A stretch of 64,000 nucleotides of DNA. Source: Ovis canadensis. Lineage: Eukaryota > Chordata > Mammalia > Artiodactyla > Bovidae. Location of the stretch: positions 127,007,501-127,071,500 of the forward strand of contig NC_091727.1 in the NCBI RefSeq assembly GCF_042477335.2. Direction: 5' to 3'. How positions within the stretch are numbered: position 1 is the first letter of the stretch; each line of letters opens with the position of its first letter. Shown here piece after piece: positions 1 to 11,796 of the stretch. The translations under genes were made by a program, and so were the position numbers. The notes beneath the pieces were generated by a model. That model saw only the letters and a program-made list of their open reading frames with translations, did not search any database and had not been told where the DNA came from.

Positions 1-148
1 TGCTACGGAGGAGACCAAGGATGTGAGTATGGACTCATTAGATTGAGCCATGTTTAGAAGAAAAAGAAAAAGGAACCAGCTACACTCTGCCAGCAATGTC
101 AGTGAACACCAGCTTTGTGAAAAATAGCGTGCTATCCACCTCTAGAAT
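1..148. other. No recognised feature
   Basis: AT-rich sequence with no gene or repeat that I recognise. It ends where the first Bov-tA SINE begins. Confidence 0.5.
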
Positions 149-354
149 AGGGACTTCCCTGGTAGCTCAGCTGGTAAAGAATCCACCTGCAATGCAGGAG
201 ACCCCAGTTGGATTCCTAAATTGGAAAGATCCCCTGGAGAAGGAAATGGCAACCCACTCCAGTATTCATGCCTGGAGAATCCCATGAACAGAGGAGCCTA
301 GTGGGCTACAGTCCATGGGGTCACAAACAGTTGGACATGACTGAGCACAGCGAA
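149..354 (+). mobile_element. Bov-tA-type SINE
   Basis: Starts with the tRNA-Glu-derived head (GGACTTCCCTGGTAGCTCAG, with an A-box-like GGTAGCTCAG) and runs through the body landmarks AGATCCCCTGGAGAAGG, CACTCCAGTATTC and GGGCTACAGTCCATGGGG to the 3' end near GACTGAGC. It is full length, about 205 bp. Small sense frames inside it are repeat translations, not genes. It sits directly against an oppositely oriented copy, so the pair forms an inverted repeat. Confidence 0.9.
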
Positions 355-356
355 GA

Positions 357-563
357 AAGTGAAGTCGCTCAGTCGTGTCCGACTCTTTGCGACCCCGTGG
401 ACTATAGCCCACCAGGCTCCTCTGCCCATGGGGTTCTCCAGGCAAAAATACTGGAATGGGTTGCCATTTCCTTCTCCAGGGGATCTTCCCAACCCAGGGA
501 TCGAACCTGGGTCTCTTGCACTGCAGACAGACGCTTTATCATCTGAGCCACCAGGGAAGCCCA
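357..563 (-). mobile_element. Bov-tA-type SINE, inverted partner
   Basis: Antisense copy: CGCTCAGTCGTGTCCGACTC at the left and AGCCACCAGGGAAGC at the right. It is full length and retains a B-box-like GATCGAACCTGG. With the preceding element it makes two roughly 200-bp arms with almost no spacer. Confidence 0.9.
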
Positions 564-3304
564 AAAATCATAATAAGCATTCATGCTTTGGAATGATTGT
601 TTCTGAAACACTGTAAATAAGCCATGAAATAAAAGACCTTTAGAATAAGGCATATTGGCCAAGAACAAGTGATGACTTGAAATCCATAGCTCATGTGGAA
701 AGCTTGCTGTTCATCCACTGGATCAGGAGATCTTCTTTCAAGGAACTCAGTAACTTGATTGGACTTGCAGATCAATCCTTCAGGGTGGTTTTTGCCCAGA
801 AAGAGAGAGAAATAATGCTGGGAATAGCAGTTATCTATTGCTGTGTAACAAATCACCCCAAAAATGATTTAAAACAGCAATTACTTCTTTGGATCATAGT
901 ATTCTGGGTCCTCTGGGTGGTTCACTGGGCTGGGACTAGAGGGAAGCAAGGGAAATGCCTAGGTCACAACATTTAAGAAGGTACCCAGTCGTGGGGGCAT
1001 GCAATTGTCAACTCTGTACTTGCATCATCCTGAGAGTGAGTGCCTACTTAAAATTTGTGCTCTAGGCACTTTACTTGCCTCACCCCAGTGCCTGACCCTG
1101 ATGATTCCTCTGATTTAAGCCAGCTAAGGGTGATCTCTGCTAGGTTCTTTTATGCTATGGAATAGTGGTTAGGTTGTGAGTCAGCTAAGAGGTAGGTGAT
1201 CTAAAACAGCTTCACTCACATGTCTGGCACTTGGTAGACTATTGACACGGGCAATAAGGGTGACTGGGCCCCATATCTCTCCCCATTCAACAGGCTAGCT
1301 AGCATACACTTCTGTTGTCCTTTACAGATTCCTGTAAGCCGTAAAGGAGGGCAAGTCTCAATATGTGAGCAACTTTCAAGTCTCTGCCTGCATTGCATGT
1401 GCTACTTGTTCCAATGGCCAAAACAAGTCACACCACCAACCCCAGAGTGAGAGCTGAAGGAGACTATATAAGAGCATGGAACAGGGAGATAGGAACAAAC
1501 TGGGACTTTTACTATACCACAATGTCCAACGGTAAACTGGAGAAATGGAAGAGAATGGCTGGTGAACGCATCAGCTGAATAGATAAACAATTCATAATGA
1601 GGATTACATAACCAAAGAAGGATTCCCTCCAGATTTTGTCAACCAGTCAGGAAGGAACTTCCTCAGAGTTTCAGACATGGGCTCTCCAAGGACCTGTCCC
1701 ATGTGTGACTTGTTCCCTAAATCTCTACTTGGTGAGAACCCTGACCAGGACATCTCCAATACTCCCACAGGGCACACACCAAGAAAGAAATTAGGGATTC
1801 TAGCCATGACAATTCCTCCTCCGGGAGAGGTGGAGAATCCTTATTTCAGAAGAAAAGTAACCTTAATTTCTATCCCTAAATACATGAACACCATTTTGCC
1901 ATTGGATGTAAGCACTACTTCTGTTTAAAACTCAACTACTCTCCAAATCTGCCTCTATTAACATAACAAAAGAAATGTTGCCATTTTCCTCATTGGTAGT
2001 GGATAGAATTTTGCAAATAAGCCAATAAAATATCTGGACATTTACTATTCTTTTTAACCTCATCTCTTATTTAGCTAACCCACTGCTGTTGTATCTGGAA
2101 TTGGGAGCTTGACAGAACCAACCACATTGCCCCAAATCTGTCTTGTACCAACTCTGTGGCCATGTTGACAGTGAGAAAAGATTCTTTATTCTTGTCTTGG
2201 GAACTCTTGAAGAGAAGAAGTCTGAAGAGCAAGCTCCTTGCCTGCTAGGAATTTCCAAACACCAACAACACTGATGTGTGTAATCAGGAGGATGAGGGAA
2301 CAATGGTTGGATGACTGTGGAAGCAAGCACTTTAGATGGTATATAAGCCTGTCCTAAAACAAGCCTTTTGGAGCAACTGTCAAAGATACCAAGGCTTGTT
2401 CTGCAAAGTGTCAGCAGTCTCAATCACTCATGCTTCCCTGGAAATCATTCCAGACAAAAAGGATCTGAAAGGTTCATTTTCATTTGGTGGAACCAGAGAG
2501 CACATTATTCACTGATGAGATGAGCTGACTGTATTTTATCCATTTACAGTTATTCCCCAGGCAGATCCTCAAAATGCAGCTGTTGGGGTAATTATGGGAA
2601 ATGTACTTAAATACACGTGAGATGGGTCTTCTTCAGATGAAAGGCCAGGCAACTGAGTTGGGGCTGCTTTGTGAATACATTGTTTGAAGAAAACTCCCAA
2701 ACGGTTGGCTTAACCAGGAATCTGAAGCAGTAAGGGGAGCACCAGGGGAAAGAATGTCTCAGACCTCACACTGCACACAGCTTGCCCAAGATGTAGATCA
2801 ATTCCATCAAGAGCCAGCTCAATTCTCTAAAAATTAGGTCTTTTCCTGCCGTTATTTAGGAGGAACTTTTCTCTTTCACCAAATCTTAACTGTAAATGAG
2901 AAGGATAAATAGGCTCTTTTGAAAGTGAAGGCAATTAATTCCAACATCCAACATTTCCAAAACTGTTTCCATGACCTTCCCTATGATCCCTAACAACAGT
3001 GCTCATTTTAGGACAAAACATTCATTTAAGGAGCAGTGTTCTACATTTGCTTTTTGGATACTCACACTGATTTAATAGGCTTTGGTGGAGTTACCTCTTA
3101 ATTTTTGAAATGCAATTGGTTTTGGTCCCAGCTGGGTGTGGAGGAAGGTGACACCACCAAGACATTAGATTTTATCGGGATAATGATCCTCTAGCCTGTC
3201 CTTTGGAAAGAAGAAAAGTCATTGGATTGTAACTTGATTACACAAGGATAGATAATGTTGGGTTTGAATACTAAGCAGGGGAGTTTGGGTTGAGCTTTCC
3301 CATG
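564..3304. other. Intergenic, mostly unassigned
   Basis: No convincing gene. About 822-950 contains CTATTGCTGTGTAACAAATC, which resembles an old MaLR-like or hAT-like interspersed repeat, but the match is too short to assign. Open frames here (up to about 118 codons at 2067-2423 on the minus strand) have no recognisable domain and start in random contexts. Confidence 0.5.
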
Positions 3305-3493
3305 GGCTTCCCTTGTGGCTCAGCTGGTAAAAAATCTGCCTGCAATGTGGGAGACCTGGGTTTGATCCCTGGGTTGGGAAGATCTCCTGGAGAAGGGAAA
3401 GGCTGCCCACTCCAGTATTCTGGCCTGGAGAATTCCATGGACTGTATAGTCCACAGGGTTGCAAAGAGTCAGACACGACTGAGCGACTTTAAC
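3305..3493 (+). mobile_element. Bov-tA-type SINE
   Basis: Head GGGCTTCCCTTGTGGCTCAG, B-box-like GTTTGATCC, body CACTCCAGTATTCTGG, and tail GTCAGACACGACTGAGCGAC. About 190 bp and nearly complete. Confidence 0.9.
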
Positions 3494-3559
3494 TTTATCC
3501 CTCCCAGAGTGCTCTCTATTCCATTTATACTGATTATCTCATTGTCATCCTAACTTCTA

Positions 3560-3945
3560 TGTTTCTTGCTCCTATATTTCTTATGCTGTTTCTCTACCTG
3601 GAAATACGTTTCTCTGATTCCTTTGCCTATTAAAACCTTAGTAGGTTTTTGAAGCCTAGATCAAATCCCGTATCTTCTGAAAAGTCTTCCTTGAATGTTC
3701 CCAGACTAAGGACCTCTCTCCCTTTTCATAATCAGTAACACCTATGCTAGCACTTGACTGTGTACCTCTTGTATTTTATTATGTACCTGTTTCATAAGTA
3801 TTAGCCCTTTCTCCCTAAATGGAGTCTAAGATCCTAAAAGCAGGAACTTTATATGCTATGTTGCTCACTAAATGCTATCTTTCTACATATGCACAGTGTC
3901 TATAAGAGCATCTTGGAAGAAACAAACAATAAATATTTGTTAATT
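3560..3945 (+). repeat. L2-type LINE 3' end
   Basis: The order of landmarks is that of an L2 3' end: a Pro/Leu-like pyrimidine-rich start, AAAAGTCTTCCTTGAATGTTC (compare the GAAGCCTTCCCTGA motif), AAAGCAGGAACTTTATATG, and AATAAATATTTGTTAAT at the end. It is highly diverged, as expected for an ancient element. Confidence 0.6.
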
Positions 3946-5812
3946 ATCTGTGCGTCAGTGGGAGGTCAATAAAGAGTCTTGGATAAGTCTTTTAGTGAAA
4001 GCAAAGTTCCTCAGAATTGTTCTGAAGCAAACTTAAAGAAGCAAAATATACCAGATTGTTTCCCTGGCTTATATATCATATTCCAACACAATTAGCTAAG
4101 TTGATTTGCCCTACATGGAGAATTTATGGAGCACTGGCTACTTGGAGGAAGAGTGACAACTTGTTTTTCTACATGTACATGTAGTCATTTTGGTTGAATA
4201 ATGAGTTAAGTGACTGGGGTTCATGAACTATTATTTTCTACTTTTCAGTGAATAGCTAAAATGTCAGATAGATATAATCTCAATGGTGAGACAGTCATAG
4301 AGCCCATCTAGCCCAGAGAGAATGAGCAATGTCACCACCACCAGGATGGCAGCATTGGAACATCAAAAGAAACCTGAACCAGGGAACCAGAAAAGCCAAG
4401 TTAAAGTTTAGTTCCACATTTAGCTGGGTGCTTTATGGATTGGTCTTTTACCTCTTCAAGTTTCCTCATCTATAAAAAAAATGACAGCTCCAAAGGACAG
4501 TTAGAAGATAAAAGAGTTACTGCATCTTAAAACTGGCTGAAACAAGATCTGGACAGACAATAAGATACTTTCTTTACCATTTCTGGGCTGCACCACAGCT
4601 ACAGCCCACTAGGTGTAGCTGATAGGCATGAGGAACAGTCTGCTGCTGTATAGCCCATCCATCAGACAAGGCCAGGCTTACTCTGCCTTATGAACTCAGG
4701 CTGTGTTGAAACCCAAGACAGTGCTGAGCTTACCACAATCTCAGTTCACCCACCTGTGATCCAAGTCTCTCATGGAAGGGGATGTTCTTTTCAAGCAAGA
4801 AAATTTACTGAATGCCATTAATATAAGCTGTCACCCCACCTCAAAGTTCTCAGGTTTGGTGTTGCTTAAAACACTTCTTTTTTAGGGAGAAGTCCAACTG
4901 CTCTTCAATTATGTAGGCTGTGCTTTATCACTGTTTATTGGAGGAACAGAGGGATAAAGATCAATTACTTGGTTGGACAAGAGTATTGAGGCAAAAAAAA
5001 AAAGACACTACTAACAACTTACAGATAATGTTAACAGAGTAAGTGGGTTAAGCCAGCATTTTAAAAAATTCACACAGCTGTTCATTTAACAAACATTTTC
5101 ATGAGTAAATATTCTGTCAGGAATTGTGCTACATGCTGCTTCAGGAAAAGACAAAGTAGGGTTCTCTTTCTCCATCCAGAATTCTGTCTCTCATTCTGAC
5201 TGCCTCTTCTTGATGTCATGGTTAACATGCTGGGGAGATTAGGGCTGTAGTTTGACTTCCTTGGACCACTAAGTCAAAACCCCGCATCTCACACTAGGAT
5301 AAGTCATCCTAGAGGGTAAGCCATTCTAGAGTGTAAACATTCACACTGCAGTCTTCCTCAGCTTTCTCAGCCATCAGAGGCAAGGTGCAGAAATATGAAA
5401 ATGAGACACATTAAAAAGAAAGTAAGAAAAGCAAGCAAAAATGATACTGGGAATGTAAATGGGGAACAAAAAATAGCATGAAAATCAGATTAGTCAGCTT
5501 TAAGATGCTCAGATGAGTGAAATTTTCCATGAACTTTCATAGACTATATGATACGTCTTTCCTCAGCCAAGGCTGGTGTTCTTGGACCGCTAAGGCTTTA
5601 ATCCATTTTGGGAAGGCCCAGAAGTAACCATTAGGGATCTGGAAACCCCTAAATTGAATCAATGTTAGTCTCTAAAAACAGGAGAAAAAAATCTCCTGCA
5701 GGGACTAAGTAATCACTTGTTTAAGGGCCCAGTTACAGGCACTTGGGCATCTAAAATGAGATCATGGGTACCCCACAGCTGGAAAGAATATTAAAAACTG
5801 GTTATCCAGAGA
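3946..5812. other. Intergenic; faint MIR trace
   Basis: No gene recognised. About 4420-4530 contains TTTCCTCATCTATAAAA followed by a decayed purine-rich stretch that looks like the middle of an antisense-oriented MIR. Nothing else is supported. Confidence 0.4.
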
Positions 5813-5814
5813 TG

Positions 5815-6042
5815 GGGCTTCCAAGGTGGCGCTAGTGGTAAAGAACCTGCCTGCCAATGCAGGAGATATAAGAGATGTGGCTTCGATCCCTGGATGGGGA
5901 AGATCCCCTGGAGGAGGGCATGGCAACCCACTCCAGTATTCTTCCCTGGAGAATCCCATGGATGGAGGAGCCTAGTGGGCTATGGTCCATGGGGTTGCAA
6001 AGAGTCGAACACAACCGAAGTGACTCAGCATGCATGCACACA
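5815..6042 (+). mobile_element. Bov-tA-type SINE (GGAGGAGGGCATGGC subtype)
   Basis: Head GGGCTTCCAAGGTGGCGCTAG, body CCCTGGAGGAGGGCATGGCA, tail ending CATGCATGCAC. It is flanked by CCAGAGATG (5806-5814) and CCAGAGGTG (6043-6051), a plausible target-site duplication with one mismatch. The subtype differs from the GAGAAGGAAATGGC subtype found at 149, 32279 and 35265. Confidence 0.88.
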
Positions 6043-6051
6043 CCAGAGGTG

Positions 6052-7011
6052 AGGGGCACTTGGAAATTCAGGTTGAAAATCAATATCCAGGAAATATGTT
6101 GGGCTCCAACCACTGGGTTAGGGGTTTATGACAGGATTCCTGTTCCAAGAGCACACAGACAGAGTAGAACTGGAAGTACTAGATAGTTAAACAAGACAAA
6201 ATGAGTAATCAGTAAATAAGGCTACAGGGCAGTTAGAGCTGGGACACGGAGTCAGGTCTCACCTAAAACAAGGTTAATCATGCCCTCTCCCATAGTACCA
6301 GAGTAGGAAGCTGTTAATCTTTCCTGACCAAGGGTGGGCTTGGTCCTTGAGCATAGATGGAGCCTAAGTCTACAAAAGGAAATCAAGTAGCCCCAGCTCT
6401 GGGAAAAGGAGACTACAGTCTCCAAAGCAGGGAACTTTTGATACTCAAAGTCCTGCCATCTGATAGGAAGCTAATAAAAAGAATCCAACCAAGGTTTATT
6501 GGCTAACTGTGTCATCCTTTTCCAGAGCACATTTATATTTTAATCCAAGATAAGAAATAACTCAGAGTGCCCTTGTAAATATAGTTCTGGACGGAGTTGG
6601 TGGTAGAGAGTGTAGTGTTCAGGAAGAAACCTAGTGTACCTAAATGTCACATGGTCTAGGTGTCCCAGAAATACAAATTGCCTATTTTCTATAAGGAGCC
6701 ATCTGAAATTTTTGCCTTGATTGCATCTTGAGACTGTACGCCAGGAACATGGACCTTTATAGAGTTGAGTCCACTTGCCCATTCCTACATCCAAGAGAAA
6801 AAGAAGGCATGGAGCCAAGGGTAAGGTCCACCCACAGAACTGAAAGCAACCACCTGCCATCCATCTGGACTTGGGTTTTCCATTTTAGCAGTCAGAAACG
6901 GTTGACCGGAAACTATTACATAAGAACTTGCAAATTTTACAACTTGGCTCCATGTTTGTTATTTGTGCTTGTTCTCCTGTAGTGATTAGCCTGCAAACCT
7001 GTCAAGCAGCA
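6052..7011. other. Intergenic, nothing recognised
   Basis: No repeat family or gene is recognisable. The 106-codon minus-strand frame at 6540-6860 has no domain that I recognise. Confidence 0.4.
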
Positions 7012-7235
7012 AACTTTTTCTGTAAATTATCAGATAGTAAATAGCTCAGGCCTTGTAGTCCACATGTAGTCTCTTGTTACTCTCTTCTCAAAACTTTTCA
7101 CAGAGGTCATTGTAGTGCAGAAGCAGTCATAGCCAATACAGAAACCAATGGGCATGGTTATGTTCCAATAAAACTTTACCTACAGAATGCTCAGATTTGG
7201 ATAGAGAACTATACCTGCCAACCACAGCTCTAGAC
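7012..7235 (+). repeat. Old mammalian interspersed repeat, family uncertain
   Basis: Contains AAACTTTTTCTGTAAATTAT, CAGATAGTAAATAGCTCAGG, GGGCATGGTTATGTTCCAAT and AAAACTTTACCTACAG in the order of a common mammal-wide repeat that ends in an AATAAAACTTTA-type signal. I cannot assign the family with confidence; an old hAT-type or LTR element is possible. Confidence 0.45.
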
Positions 7236-9944
7236 CCTCAAATGGCCTGTAAGTTTATCATTAGAAGCATCAGCAGAGGTGAGAGGCCAGGGTGATTGAC
7301 ATCAACTCTTCAACAAGGTTTATGGGCAAACAAGTTGGGCAGCTATGGAAAAAAGGGAAATAAACAGACTTCAGGTCCTGCTGCTACAAGGAAAGAAAGG
7401 ATTTCAGGTCTGACTCTTAAAAGAGACACTGAGTTTAAGCAGTGGAAGTTCTTGTGTGGTGCTCTCTGGTGATGTCTCTGAAGGCAGTACACAACTGCCT
7501 CTTCTGTTTGTCCACGTGGCCAATTCTGGAACGGACAAAATATAGGTGAAAGAAAAGTGAAAGAGGAAAATAAACTCAAGGGAGCTTGGGAAAAAAGAAG
7601 CCTGACTTCTTCTTATTGAAACAACTTGGGCAAGAAAAAGTCTGAGAGTGTCTTGGACCCTGGCATAGAGCCGTGAGATCTGTGTGGAGATTTGAAAACG
7701 CAGATCATAGCTATAGCAGGTAAAGGAGGAACTAGCAGTCAATCTACTTGAGGTCTGAATTGGACTGTTCGGTTTCTTGCACACTCATTGCCTTGAGTGT
7801 ACAAATGCTACACTTTGTCTTCCAGGGCTCTCCAGAACTAACAAGTGTGCAAACCAACTCCAAACTACACTTAAAATGCAAAATAGATTTACTCGGGTGA
7901 AGCAACATGTACATATGCCTCAAGATAGTCTATTGGGACATTTTTCTCAACCGTGCCCTGCAAATAACAACTGGATCCTAGACACATAGCCAAATTTTGT
8001 AGAATCCAACAATAGCCCCTATGGGAACAAAAACTTCTGTTTCACACTACGTCTTCTGACATTTCAACAGACACCCAAAGGTGAGGACACTTAAGAGACA
8101 AAAGTTTTGCTATCCCAAAGACAGAGGGTTACAATGGAATAACAACCCCAACTTTAGTCTGCTCCAAGTCAAAATGATCTGATCCTGCTTCTTCTGAACT
8201 CTTTCCAGAATGAGAAAGGCACACCCAGGAGGACTGTTCCAACTTAGTCACAACTATGGGGTAAGCCAACTAAGTAACTTAGGAGGATGGGGAAGGAAGG
8301 TTTACAAAAACACACCCTCAAGCATGTGCGTTCACTCTGGAGCCAAAATGAATCTGAAGAAGAAACAACTCTTCATTTTCCACTTAGTTCTCATTAAGTT
8401 TTCTCTCTTTTGTTGTGTGAGCAGAAGACAGTCTCCCTGGTGAATAAGAAATGCTTTAAACAGAATCTAGACAGAGCTTATGAATCAGACATGATGGAAA
8501 ATCAGTGACTCCAATTCATTAACCCAGGACCATGACCTCTCAATGGCAGAGAAATAGAAATTCTACTCTCTTGGTTTATAGGCCATTGGAATAAGCTAAG
8601 ACAACTTAGAAACACTGAGCTTCTTTCAAACACACTCAGCTCAATCATGTGTCTGTAGATGTGGCCTGAATTGAAAGAGACTCCATCTATTGTAAACTTG
8701 TTTGCACAGTTAGAGTCATGCTTGTATATGTTATGAACCAGGTTTCATTCAAATATGGCTCTCTTTCCACCAAGACCATGTCCACAGAAATAGTCAACTA
8801 TTTTGGTTGAATTAACCAGAAACAATTTCAATCTATTCTACCTGCTAGGTGAGATTGAACTAGTAGTACTGTTTCCACATTTAATTGACCTAAATGAAAA
8901 TGTATTCAATGATAATAGCAACAATTTACTATAGAGTCTGCATCTTAAACCAAAACACACATCCCTTCCTTCTTCTTCTTCCTCTTCTCCCTGCCAAAAA
9001 AAAAAAAAAAAAACTAACAAACTTGAATGGCTAAGCAGTTTTTTAAACGTTAATGTTGATAAATTAACAATTTTGATGCCAATTACCAAACTGTGTTTTT
9101 ATCAAAGAGTGGTCTAGTTCATTAGTGGAAATTATGTTAAGAGTTGTGATTTCACTTTGTCAGGTTAGCTTAGCGTCAGAATTGGGTGTGACCTGTAACA
9201 TATAGGTAGAAAAAGCAGGCAAATGTCTATCTCTTGGTTGATATATGTCTCTATATACTCCTATGTATATCATATGTTTTGATATACTCCTCAAATCACA
9301 GCTAGTGTCCTGGTTTCCCCAAGGAGATTCAACCCTTTAGTGACCCATGTCTATCTTTTAGATTGACTGGTCAGGAACCATTTTCTCATCATTATCCATT
9401 CAATAACCATCTTCAGGGCTGTTCTGGTGGCAGAATCTATGGCAGTCTCCAATTGGCTTTGTCCCTTTTACTGACTTTGGAGTCTCAGCCTAAATTTTAG
9501 ATCATGGCTTAATAACTCTGACTCCTGACTGGGCGGGGCCCTGGACTGATTCCTCCTGGAATTTCATTGAGTGTCCTAATTTCTAACCTTAAACTAAGGT
9601 TCTGAAATTGACTCACACATGTCTATCTTGTTCCTGATACCTTCATTTGGGGAAAAGATTGATCTTCTGAGAAAAGTGTTTGATTCTATCTAGAAATGTG
9701 ACCAATATGTTAATTTCATGTTTTCTTGAGCACAAAAGAAAGAATGTTTTCAATTGCTAAAAAATGTATAAAGTGTTATTCTAGAAGAGAAAGCAAGTAT
9801 AATTTGTGGCAAGAGCAAGTTGATTTTAACAACAAAAATTCTTTCTGCTATAGTCTGTAGTTCTCACCTATAAAGTAGGGATAGTAATGTCTATTTTGCT
9901 TGGTTGTGATGAGGATTAACAAGGTCATTGCATAGATTGAGGCT
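7236..9944. other. Intergenic; poly(A) tract at 8996-9013
   Basis: No gene is recognisable. There is an 18-base A run at 8996-9013 preceded by a CTT-rich stretch. About 9845-9940 looks like part of a decayed MIR (ACCTATAAAGTAGGGATAGT). The 126-codon minus frame at 7404-7784 shows no domain. Confidence 0.4.
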
Positions 9945-10110
9945 GAATACGTTTCAGTTGAAGCAATGTTTACTGAAAGCCTACCATGTGCCAGCCACTG
10001 AGAGTTACAAAGATATAGAGAAGAGCTCTTGGGTTAGTGGGTGAAGTGTCTACACATACAATGTGATTAACAGAGTGCTATAAGAGCCCAGAGGAGAAAG
10101 AACAACTGAC
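9945..10110 (+). repeat. MIR/L2-like ancient repeat
   Basis: Contains GTTTACTGAAAGCCTACCAT and GTGCCAGCCACTGAGAG, the pattern of the common TTTATTGAGCACCTACTATG repeat, followed by decayed sequence. Assignment between MIR and L2-related families is uncertain. Confidence 0.45.
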
Positions 10111-10129
10111 TACTGTCTGGGAAAGTTTG

Positions 10130-10325
10130 AGGTGGGCAGACAGTAAAGCGTCTGTCTACAATGCGGGAGACACAGGTTCAATCCCTGGGTTGGGAAGATC
10201 CCCTGAAGGAAATGGCAATCCACTCCAGTACTATTACCTGGAAAATCCCATGGACAGAGGAGCCTGGTAGGCTACAGTCCATGGGGTCACAAAGAGGCCG
10301 ACACGACTGAGCGACTTCACTTCAC
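10130..10325 (+). mobile_element. Bov-tA-type SINE, 5' end eroded
   Basis: Begins inside the tRNA-like head (GACAGTAAAGCGTCTGTCTA) and keeps the B-box-like GGTTCAATCCC, the body, and the tail GACACGACTGAGCGACTTCA. A second copy follows about 10 bp downstream in the same orientation. Confidence 0.85.
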
Positions 10326-10335
10326 GATGAACATA

Positions 10336-10548
10336 GGGCTTCCCAGGTGGTTCAGTGGTTAAAAAAAAAAAAAGCCTGCCAATGCAGAAGACATAAGAGA
10401 TGCAGGTTCAGTCTCTGGGTCAGGAAGATCCCCTGGAGGAGGGCATGGCAACCCACTCCAGTATTCTTGCCTGGAGAATCCCATGGACAGAGGAGCCTGG
10501 GATTGCAAAGAGTCAGACACGACTGAAGTGACTTAGCATGCACTCATG
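10336..10548 (+). mobile_element. Bov-tA-type SINE with A-run in head
   Basis: Head GGGCTTCCCAGGTGGTTCAG followed by an expanded A run (about 10362-10374), body CCCTGGAGGAGGGCATGGCA, and tail CATGCACTCATGCATG. The A run sits inside the tRNA-derived part, an unusual place for homopolymer growth. Confidence 0.87.
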
Positions 10549-10764
10549 CATGATGAATATAATTTGCCAGGTAGAGAGGAAGGAAGTGGAGTGCAGTTAC
10601 CTAGGGAGTATATTCCAGACAAAAGAAACAATTCAAAGAAAAACAAGGCTGGATTAAAATTTTAACAACACTAAGCACTTGAAAGGTATTAGTGCCTCTT
10701 TCCATATGTCATTCAAAAGCTAGATTATATATAAGGAAATATAACTAAGTTCTGAAATCTCCTA

Positions 10765-11025
10765 AGAAATAATACATAATAAACACTTCAATAGTTCTTA
10801 GTGTGTCCCAGGCACTCTTGTAAATACTTTATGTTTGTTAATGCATTTAATCATTATAACAATCCTATGAGACAGATATCATTTTTTTTCCATTTTACAG
10901 ATGCAAAAACTGGGACTCACAGAGGTTAAGTAACTTGCCAAAGGTCATACTGCTGATAAGTAACAGAGTCAGGATTTTTACTTCAATTTATGTTCTTAAT
11001 TACTATACTATAAAGCCTCTTCAAG
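10765..11025 (+). mobile_element. MIR SINE
   Basis: Nearly complete MIR order: TCCCAGGCACTCTTGTAAAT, AATCATTATAACAATCCTAT, TCCATTTTACAGATGCAAAA, CAGAGGTTAAGTAACTTGCC and AGTAACAGAGTCAGGATTTT. Divergence fits an element that predates the eutherian radiation. Confidence 0.8.
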
Positions 11026-11279
11026 ATGATGCTTCTCTCTCTGTCTCTTGCTTCCTCCCTCCTTCATTTCTTCCCTTTTCTTTCTTCTGAGAAGTCAAAT
11101 ATCAGGAAATTAGCCCTTTATTTTTCCTAAACATACCTTTAGACTTTATGTAATTGTATGAATGCTTCTCATGTTGAAATATGTGTCATTATATACACAG
11201 GGTATATGAAGTTAGAGGATAAGCAAGGTTCATCTTTTTGGAGCATCAATCTTATTCAAGCATATCTGGTTATATGGAG

Positions 11280-11515
11280 CTAAAATTTACTGAACACTTA
11301 ATATGAGTCAGGGATTTAGTCCTCAAAATAACCACATGAAGTGGATGGATAATATTATTATTTTCATTTTAGTTTTGAGGAAACAGACTTATAGAGACTG
11401 AGTAACTTTTCCAAGGTAATAGCTAATCATATAGCTAATAATCAGTGGACACAACGTGAAGGCTAACTTGAAGCCTAGCCTCACCGATGCCAAGTACTCA
11501 TAACTACTATGCTCC
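11280..11515 (+). mobile_element. MIR SINE
   Basis: Shows AAATTTACTGAACACTTAAT, ATTTTCATTTTAGTTTTGAG, GAGACTGAGTAACTTTTCCA and a decayed 3' part. It is the same family and orientation as the MIR about 250 bp upstream but more eroded. Confidence 0.68.
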
Positions 11516-11645
11516 TTTTCTTTAAAACACAAGGATTTGGTGGAAAGTAAAATTCAAGGCATAACACTTTGAAGAAACATCAAACCTGTAGCCAGCTACT
11601 TCAGGCTATGAGCTCAGATCCCACTGATAGGGTAAAAATTCACCA

Positions 11646-11658
11646 TCTATAGCCACTA
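11646..11658 (+). repeat. Target-site duplication, left copy
   Basis: TCTATAGCCACTA, repeated exactly at 11784-11796 on the far side of the truncated SINE. Confidence 0.85.
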
Positions 11659-11783
11659 GAGGGAAATGGCAACCCACTCCAGTGTTCTTGCCTGGAGAAT
11701 CCCATGGATGGAGGAGCTTGGTGGGCTACAGTCCATGGGCTCACAAAGAGTCAGACACAACTGAGTGAGCTCACTTCTTCACT
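11659..11783 (+). mobile_element. Bov-tA SINE, 5'-truncated, with exact 13-bp TSD
   Basis: Only the 3' two thirds of the SINE is present, from GAGGGAAATGGCAACCCACT to the TTCACTTC end. Perfect 13-bp direct repeats flank it, which shows that the truncation happened at integration (as in LINE-driven target-primed insertion) and not by later deletion. Confidence 0.92.
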
Positions 11784-11796
11784 TCTATAGCCACTA
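11784..11796 (+). repeat. Target-site duplication, right copy
   Basis: TCTATAGCCACTA, identical to 11646-11658. Confidence 0.85.

Noticed and set aside
149..354. tRNA-like A and B boxes suggesting a tRNA gene
   Set aside because: These belong to the tRNA-Glu-derived head of Bov-tA SINEs; no complete cloverleaf or CCA-ready acceptor stem is present. The same applies to all other SINE heads and the CHR SINE.
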